A stretch of DNA of 11,969 nt from Thermacetogenium sp. UBA4966. Its GTDB lineage: Bacteria; Bacillota; DSM-12270; Thermacetogeniales; Thermacetogeniaceae. Numbering within the stretch: position 1 is the first letter of the stretch; each line of letters starts with the position of its first letter. The notes beneath the pieces were generated by a model. That model was given only the letters and a program-made list of their open reading frames with translations, had not been told where the DNA came from and ran no database searches. Of this stretch, positions 7,458 to 11,969 are shown one piece after another. The DNA is taken from NCBI GenBank assembly GCA_002397275.1, contig DHAA01000088.1, positions 1-11,969 of the forward strand. The letters run 5' to 3'. Both the position numbers and the translations under genes were made by a program.

Positions 7458-9224
7458 ATGTATAAATTAAAGCGGCGTAAGTTATTGACGTCTATTCTGC
7501 TGGCTGTTTTTATTTTATCGACGTTGGCGCTATCCGGCTGCGGTTCGGATGAGAAGGCCGAAGCAGCCAGAGAGTGGACGTTGGTTAACCCCCAGGGCGT
7601 GGCAAAGGTGGATGTAATAAAATTAAATCCTCATCCCACCACCCTTGAGGGCAAGACCGTTGTGTTGCGCTGGAACGGCAAGGAAAACGGAGACAATTTA
7701 CTGGATGGAATAGCGGATCAGCTACAGAAAAATGTCAAGGATATCAAGGTGATCAAGGTCTATGAGACCATGCCTGAAACGGTGGGGTATGGTGTGAACA
7801 AGATGGGTCCGGAAGTAATAGAAAAAATAGCGGCTTTGAAGCCGGATCTGGTGATCGGCGGGCAGGCCGATTGAGGCTCCTGCACAACACAGCTGGTAGT
7901 TGACCAGCTCAAATTTGAGAAAGCCGGTATCCCTACTGTAACCCTGACAACCACGGATTTCGTGAAGTTCGCAGAGCAAGCCTCTCTGAATAATGGCGGC
8001 GCCAAGGCTAGTTTTGTGGCCTTTCCGCACCCGATACAAGGGGTTGGAAAAGACGGCGCATACAAGAAGGCGGAAGAGGCCTGGCCTGATTTACTTAAAG
8101 CAGCTACCGAGTGGACGCCCCCGGCGTCAGACCCGAATGCTCTGAAACAGGATGCTGCCTATCCTGCAGCTACCTTCACCTTCAAAGGCACCACAACAGA
8201 AGTCAGCCAGATGTTTTACGACAAGGGCTGGTCAGAAGGTATTCCGATCACTCCTCCAACCCCCGAGAAGGTTGCCGCCATGCTGAAAGGCACAACGCGC
8301 AAACCGAACGAAGTTATCTGGGAAGTGCCGCCGCGTAAAGGACAGTTGACTGTGGAACTGGTTGCCACCTACGCCGTCATGGCAGGGTGCAAGCCCTCCT
8401 ATATGCCGGTCCTGCTCGCTGCAGTGGATGCCATGAAAGACCCGGATCTCAATTATAATGGTCCGACAACGAGCACCCATCCGAGCGGTGTCCTGGTAGT
8501 GGTCAACGGTCCGATAGCTAAGAAGATCGGCCTTGTTTCGGGAAGGGGAGCGGCTGGCGGCGGGTACCAGGCCAACTCCTCGATCGGGTATGCTTTGTCC
8601 CTGATCACCGATATCGTCGGCGATTCGAGACCGCAGACCAACGATCAGTCGACCCTGGGCTGGGCCGGCAACATGATAGCGACAGTGGTGGCGGAGAACG
8701 TCGATGAGAGCCCCTGGGAGCCCTTCAGCACAACCAGAGGATTCAGCAAGGACGACAACGTGGTAAGCGTTTTCCTGGGCGGGCCTCCTGCGAATATCAA
8801 GGATCAATCGGCTGTAGACAGCGTGGGTATATTGAAGGTATTCGCGGACACGGTGAACTATGCCGGTCAGAACACCACCTGCGCCATAGACAAGGATGTT
8901 GTTCTCCTTATTTGTCCGCAGTATGCTGAGAAATTTACCGCTGAGGGCTTCGACAGGGAAAAAGTAAAGGCCTGGCTATGGGAGAATGCCCGCGAACCTG
9001 CCGGCAAAACCTTTCCTGACAAATGCGACCAATGCGCTTCAAAGAGCTTAAACACTAAGGTCGATAACGACACGATGGTACCTACCGTGAGCAATCCGGA
9101 TCACTTCCAGATTATTGTCGTGGGAGGAGCGGGTGCGCACGCACAGTATTGGCCGGGTTACTCGTCGTGGTTATTGCCAAACACTATAAACAAGACAATG
9201 GTTTCCGTCAAAGTGAAAGAATAG
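7458..9224 (+). CDS. UGSC-family selenoprotein lipoprotein with fused C-terminal domain (TGA 7872-7874 read as Sec)
   Basis: A 588-residue exported lipoprotein in one frame interrupted only by TGA at codon 139. Basic N-terminus and hydrophobic helix (residues 9-25) lead to lipobox LSGC with C28. Residues about 36-220 form the UGSC domain: the stop gives U139-G-S-C142 in the context VIGGQAD-U-GSCTTQLVVDQ, followed by GIPTVTLTTTDF and an HP motif, all in frame. A SECIS-like hairpin follows. Residues about 225-588 form a second conserved domain of unknown function (GWSEGIPITPPTPEKVAAML, MAGC311KPSYMP, SPWEPF, GGAGAHAQYWPGY), with C475 and a C523-D-Q-C526 pair. I recall related C-terminal proteins in anaerobes and proteobacteria but know no assigned reaction. 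AGGAGG is 11 bases upstream of ATG 7458. Automated callers would split it into a 138-residue protein and a fragment starting near 7962. Likely redox function through the U-x-x-C pair outside the membrane; substrate unknown. Confidence 0.88.
7872..7909 (+). promoter_or_regulatory. Sec UGA codon and bacterial SECIS-like hairpin
   Basis: After TGA (7872-7874), AGCTGGT (7891-7897) and ACCAGCT (7903-7909) form a perfect 7-bp stem with a five-base loop AGTTG. The loop begins 24 bases after the TGA and has G at its second position, matching known bacterial SECIS rules (small apical loop, early G, loop roughly 16-37 bases from UGA). A perfect palindrome CTCAAATTTGAG (7908-7919) overlaps the 3' arm and could form a competing fold. 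Confidence 0.8.
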
Positions 9225-9293
9225 TTGTTCCTGATCGGTGGAACCGCAAAATCTAGCAGACGTCGACATTGTCAAAATGCAACCATAGATCCC

Positions 9294-9339
9294 GGGAGAG
9301 GGAGGGGCGCCGCACCCATCCCTCTCCCTATCTCTTATT
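9294..9339 (+). terminator. GC-rich terminator of the MauE-selenoprotein operon
   Basis: GGGAGAGGGA (9294-9303) pairs perfectly with TCCCTCTCCC (9319-9328), with GGG/CCC pairing possible inside. A T-rich but not pure run (TATCTCTTATT) follows. It lies 70 bp after the selenoprotein stop, between convergent genes. Confidence 0.75.
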
Positions 9340-9460
9340 GACCGAGGCTATCCGCTCCGCTATTTTCAGAGTTATCTTTGTGGATCCCTGCGCGTTAAAA
9401 ATCGCATTATGAAGCTCATGATTATCCGGATAAGTTTCAGAACGGGAGGTGTTTGTTGAT

Positions 9461-10276
9461 TTAGTTCTCTTTTAATACCGCGGCTGGAGTCCAGGACACT
9501 TGAACATATTTCGTGGTGTCTTCAAAAATGAGCTTGTTCCCCTCGGATAGATAGTGTTCTTTGATGTACTCGGCCAGCGAGTTGTTAAAATCATCGGTGG
9601 TAATAGCCATACTCTTTTTTAGATCATTTATCGCTGCATCCACATCTGCAAATTCACGGTGAAAATAGGTGTCATGGAGAACACTTACCTCGGGGTATAT
9701 CCCGGACTGATAAAGCACATTATAGATCAGATCACATTTTGGAAAAGGCGTATATTCCTCTTTTTTTACAAGCGGGCAGAGGTCTATATTTAACTGCTCC
9801 CAGGAGGTAATACCTGCAAACCAATATAAGATTACTCTTCTTCCGGCGACTTGATTCATCTTTAAAAGAGCATCTTTGATATTGGGCATCGTTAAAGAAT
9901 AAGAAGCGATCACCAGATCATATGTATTCAAACTTCGGCTATCGACATCTTCCCACTTTGCGTTGATAATATCTATGTTATTAATGTTATCTTCTTTCAT
10001 ATTCTCTAATAAGCATTCTATCATAGCCTGCGATGGTTCAACAGCGGTAACCTGTTTTAGTCTGCGGGCCAAGGGGATGGTCAGAGTTCCAGGACCGGAA
10101 CCTATGTCAAGAGCTGTCCAGTCCGGGTGAATTTCAAACGACCGTACCCTCGTTTCGCCATCAAGCTTGATAGCGCTTGAAGAATTGTATGCTCGGGCGC
10201 GATCATGGTTATCATAACAGTTCCCTTTTTTCCTGGATGCCATTAAGAGGCGATTCCATTTTTCGTTGTAATCCAT
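9461..10276 (-). CDS. class I SAM-dependent methyltransferase
   Basis: Cytoplasmic Rossmann-fold methyltransferase of 271 residues. Motif I LDIGSGPGT lies at residues 56-64, the ribose-binding acid is E80 in VTAVEPSQAM, motif III is INAKWEDV near 104-111 and motif IV is YDLVIASYSLTM at 119-130. The N-terminus (MDYNEKWNRLL) and the C-terminal half with DLIYNVLYQSGIYP resemble small-molecule methyltransferases of strict anaerobes rather than rRNA enzymes; the substrate is not identifiable. The frame allows a GTG at 10288, but that codon overlaps the GGAG ribosome binding site, so ATG 10274-10276 is preferred. It is transcribed alone, convergent with the selenoprotein operon, from the second copy of the repeated promoter. 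A functional link to either neighbour is possible but unproven. Confidence 0.85.
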   Translation of the reverse strand: MDYNEKWNRLLMASRKKGNCYDNHDRARAYNSSSAIKLDGETRVRSFEIHPDWTALDIGSGPGTLTIPLARRLKQVTAVEPSQAMIECLLENMKEDNINNIDIINAKWEDVDSRSLNTYDLVIASYSLTMPNIKDALLKMNQVAGRRVILYWFAGITSWEQLNIDLCPLVKKEEYTPFPKCDLIYNVLYQSGIYPEVSVLHDTYFHREFADVDAAINDLKKSMAITTDDFNNSLAEYIKEHYLSEGNKLIFEDTTKYVQVSWTPAAVLKEN

Positions 10277-10333
10277 AGCTTTGATCACTCCAACTTAGAC
10301 CGTCTGCTTCAGATAATTTTCAAAAAACCCCTG

Positions 10334-10379
10334 TTTAGTATATAATGAGCCGCTGTCTGATTCAAGTGAATATCCGTCG
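10334..10379. repeat. copy B of the 46-47 bp promoter-containing direct repeat
   Basis: Near-identical to 5153-5199 in the same orientation. Differences are a T for G after GCTGTC, loss of one T after AAGTG and a G for T before TCG. Similarity fades quickly on both sides. Confidence 0.85.
10337..10365 (-). promoter_or_regulatory. sigma-A type promoter for the methyltransferase
   Basis: Minus-strand -35 TTGAAT (10360-10365), a 17-base spacer and -10 TATACT (10337-10342), the same as upstream of the MNT/HEPN operon. A start near 10330 gives a leader of about 55 bases before ATG 10276. Confidence 0.6.
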
Positions 10380-10469
10380 TAACCGGAAAGGATTTGTTGT
10401 TTTTTTATAGAATAACATAATAAACTTTACAAACTTCACTGGGGGATAACAAAATATCCGTATAACTTG

Positions 10470-10523
10470 ACCACGAAGGTCACCGCCATGCAGCAGCAGG
10501 GGTGTGATTATTCGTGGTTTTTT
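10470..10523 (+). terminator. terminator-like hairpin in the leader of the ABC exporter (possible attenuator)
   Basis: ACCACGAA (10470-10477) pairs perfectly with TTCGTGGT (10511-10518). Inner TCAC (10480-10483) can pair with GTGA (10504-10507), and six T follow (10518-10523). No plus-strand gene precedes it except the selenoprotein operon, which has its own terminator 1.1 kb upstream, so attenuation of the exporter is plausible. Weak upstream promoter candidate: TTGTTT (10397) and TAAACT (10421), 18-base spacer. A 27-codon frame starting at ATG 10488 runs through the hairpin. Confidence 0.5.
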
Positions 10524-10629
10524 GGTTTGTGCTTGAAGTGCCGATTTTCCATGAAAAATTGGTTTACATAAGATCATGGTTGATGTGATGGTAAGGTGAA
10601 TAACTGCGGGCAAGGACTGGGGAGGGATA

Positions 10630-11969
10630 ATGGTGTTTATAGAACTGATCAAACTTGCGGGTGAGCGTAAGGGAAAATTAATAGCCTCCTGTCTCCTTCT
10701 CATACTCAATGCCGTTCTTACGGTGATACCCTTTCTCCTGGCCTATTGGCTTCTGCTGGAGCTTTTCGGTGCGCAGATCGATCTGAGGAAGATGTGGTAT
10801 CTGGTGGGAGCGATCCCGGTTATTTATATTATGGCTAACGGCGTTCTTATCTATGCCTACGACCTTTCCCACAGGGCTGCATATGAGATTCTGTATGAAG
10901 TAAGGCTGCGGCTTGCAGAGAGAATGATACAGGCGCCCCTGGGCTTCTATACCGGGAAGAACACCGGGGAGCTGGAAACTGTGGTCAATGAACATGTCGA
11001 GCGCCTGGAGTTTTTTTTGGCTCATCACTTCCCGGAAATAATAACGACGATTTTCATGCCGGTCTTCCTGGCCATTCTCCTCTTTATACTGGACCGGCGC
11101 ATGGCCCTTGCTGCTGTTCTTCCGCCTCTGCTGGCTCTGGGGGTGTTCGCCCTCTCCGGGATCAGGTGGCCGCAGCTGGTGGAGAAGTTTATCACCGCCC
11201 AGCAGAGGGTTAACTCCACCATCGTGGAGTATATCCAGGGGATCGCGGCTATTAAGGCTTTCAATCAGACTGCGGAGTCCTTCCGCAAGTTTCGGCAGAA
11301 TATGGCCTCCTGGCGCGACAGCCTGGTCAAGTGGACTGAGGAAACGGCCCTGCCCTTTACTCTCTATCAGGCGCTGATCACTTCATCGCTTGTGGTGATC
11401 ATCCCCACCGGCGTCCGGCTTTACCGCGGAGGGAATCTGCAACTGGAGATGTTCCTCCTGTTTCTGCTACTCGGCCCCCTGTTCAGCCATCAGTTTTCGC
11501 GCATCTATCAGTTTCTGAGGTACTACCTGGAGGAAAGGGAGTGTATGCTGAGGGTCAATCAACTGCTTCTGGCGCCGCTGCTAACGGATTATGGGAAAAG
11601 GGAGCTGCCCTCTCGTTTTGACATTGATTTCCGCGGCGTCGGCTTTTCTTATGGAGATGGCTCTGAACGCGCCTTGCGCGATATCACCTTTCACCTGCCC
11701 CAGGGGTCCGTATGCGCTCTGGTGGGGCCCTCCGGCGCCGGCAAGACCACCGTCGCCCGGCTGATCCCCAGGTTCTGGGATGTCACTGAGGGGGATATCC
11801 TTATCGGAGGATGCAACGTCAAGCATATCCCTGCGGAAACGCTTCTCTCTTATGTTTCTTTGGTTTTCCAGGATGTTTTCCTCTTTAACGATACGCTTCT
11901 GCAGAATATCCGGCTGGCGAAGCCCGAGGCCGGCGAGGAGGAGGTGAAGGCCGCCGCCCGGGCAGCCCG
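10630..11969 (+). CDS. ABC exporter half-transporter, permease plus ATPase, truncated by the window edge
   Basis: Type I ABC exporter with a fused membrane domain and ATPase, seen to residue 446. ATG 10630 has GGGGAGGG three to four bases upstream. The membrane domain spans about residues 1-320, with hydrophobic segments near 17-42, 57-77, 134-150, 154-175 and 246-290, and the coupling/elbow pattern APLGFYTGKNTGEL. The ATPase domain begins near 335; Walker A GPSGAGKTT is at 366-374 and the Q-loop VFQDVFLF has Q414. Signature and Walker B lie beyond the window. Exporters of this shape usually work as homodimers or as heterodimers with an adjacent second half-transporter, which would be expected to the right. 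Substrate (peptide, siderophore-like molecule or drug) cannot be decided. It is divergent from the methyltransferase and preceded by a terminator-like hairpin. Confidence 0.92.
   Translation, partial: MVFIELIKLAGERKGKLIASCLLLILNAVLTVIPFLLAYWLLLELFGAQIDLRKMWYLVGAIPVIYIMANGVLIYAYDLSHRAAYEILYEVRLRLAERMIQAPLGFYTGKNTGELETVVNEHVERLEFFLAHHFPEIITTIFMPVFLAILLFILDRRMALAAVLPPLLALGVFALSGIRWPQLVEKFITAQQRVNSTIVEYIQGIAAIKAFNQTAESFRKFRQNMASWRDSLVKWTEETALPFTLYQALITSSLVVIIPTGVRLYRGGNLQLEMFLLFLLLGPLFSHQFSRIYQFLRYYLEERECMLRVNQLLLAPLLTDYGKRELPSRFDIDFRGVGFSYGDGSERALRDITFHLPQGSVCALVGPSGAGKTTVARLIPRFWDVTEGDILIGGCNVKHIPAETLLSYVSLVFQDVFLFNDTLLQNIRLAKPEAGEEEVKAAARAA

Noticed and set aside
7872..7961. TGA at 7872 as a genuine stop, with a second gene starting at ATG 7962
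   Set aside because: The intervening codons GSCTTQLVVDQ to GIPTVTLTT read as conserved UGSC protein, 7962 lacks a good ribosome binding site, and a SECIS-like hairpin follows the TGA.
8232..8807. 191-codon minus-strand frame inside the selenoprotein gene
   Set aside because: Antisense shadow of a well-conserved coding region; no start context and no known motifs.
9422..9433. Perfect palindrome TTATCCGGATAA between the convergent selenoprotein and methyltransferase genes
   Set aside because: Only 12 bp, with no T tract on either strand and no promoter nearby; could be chance.

Overview
The window looks like a chromosomal segment of an anaerobic, low-to-moderate-GC Gram-positive bacterium, most likely a clostridial Firmicute. 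This is inferred from strong AGGAGG-type ribosome binding sites, TTGACA/TATAAT-like promoters, a lipobox secretion signal, a Wadjet-type SMC gene, a HEPN/MNT module and an in-frame UGA that reads as selenocysteine. No rRNA, tRNA, CRISPR array or transposase was found.

Left part (1 to about 5.2 kb, all on the minus strand) is a defence/genome-island style region. Read in its own direction it holds an MNT nucleotidyltransferase antitoxin, an overlapping HEPN (HepT-like) toxin, and a CPBP-type membrane protease cut off before its last motifs. The protease runs out of frame into an acidic C-terminal remnant that I read as jetB, followed by a nearly complete jetC (Wadjet SMC-like ATPase). jetC carries one frameshift near codon 125 but is otherwise open to the window edge. 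jetA and most of jetB are missing from the expected place, so this Wadjet locus appears deleted and decaying.

Central part (about 5.4 to 9.35 kb, plus strand) is the most interesting. A membrane-anchored one-component regulator (extracytoplasmic Cache sensor with five cysteines, CitB/DcuR-like winged helix) ends in a terminator. Next come a promoter, a leader with a perfect 11-bp inverted repeat, and a two-gene operon: a MauE/DoxX-like membrane redox protein with a CGC motif, then a lipoprotein whose frame is interrupted by TGA at 7872-7874. That TGA falls exactly at the U of a U-G-S-C motif and is followed at SECIS distance by a 7-bp hairpin. The true gene is therefore one 588-residue selenoprotein (7458-9224), joining an N-terminal UGSC domain to a large uncharacterised C-terminal domain. 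A GC-rich terminator closes the operon. I propose a membrane-linked extracytoplasmic thiol/selenol redox system under a dedicated sensor-regulator; its substrate is unknown.

Right part (9.46 to 11.97 kb) has a minus-strand class I SAM-dependent methyltransferase and a plus-strand ABC exporter half-transporter that runs off the window. A terminator-like hairpin with no upstream plus-strand gene sits in the leader of the exporter, suggesting attenuation. A near-identical ~46-bp repeat holding a minus-strand promoter (TTGAAT, 17 nt, TATACT) lies upstream of both the MNT/HEPN operon and the methyltransferase, and so brackets the selenoprotein region.
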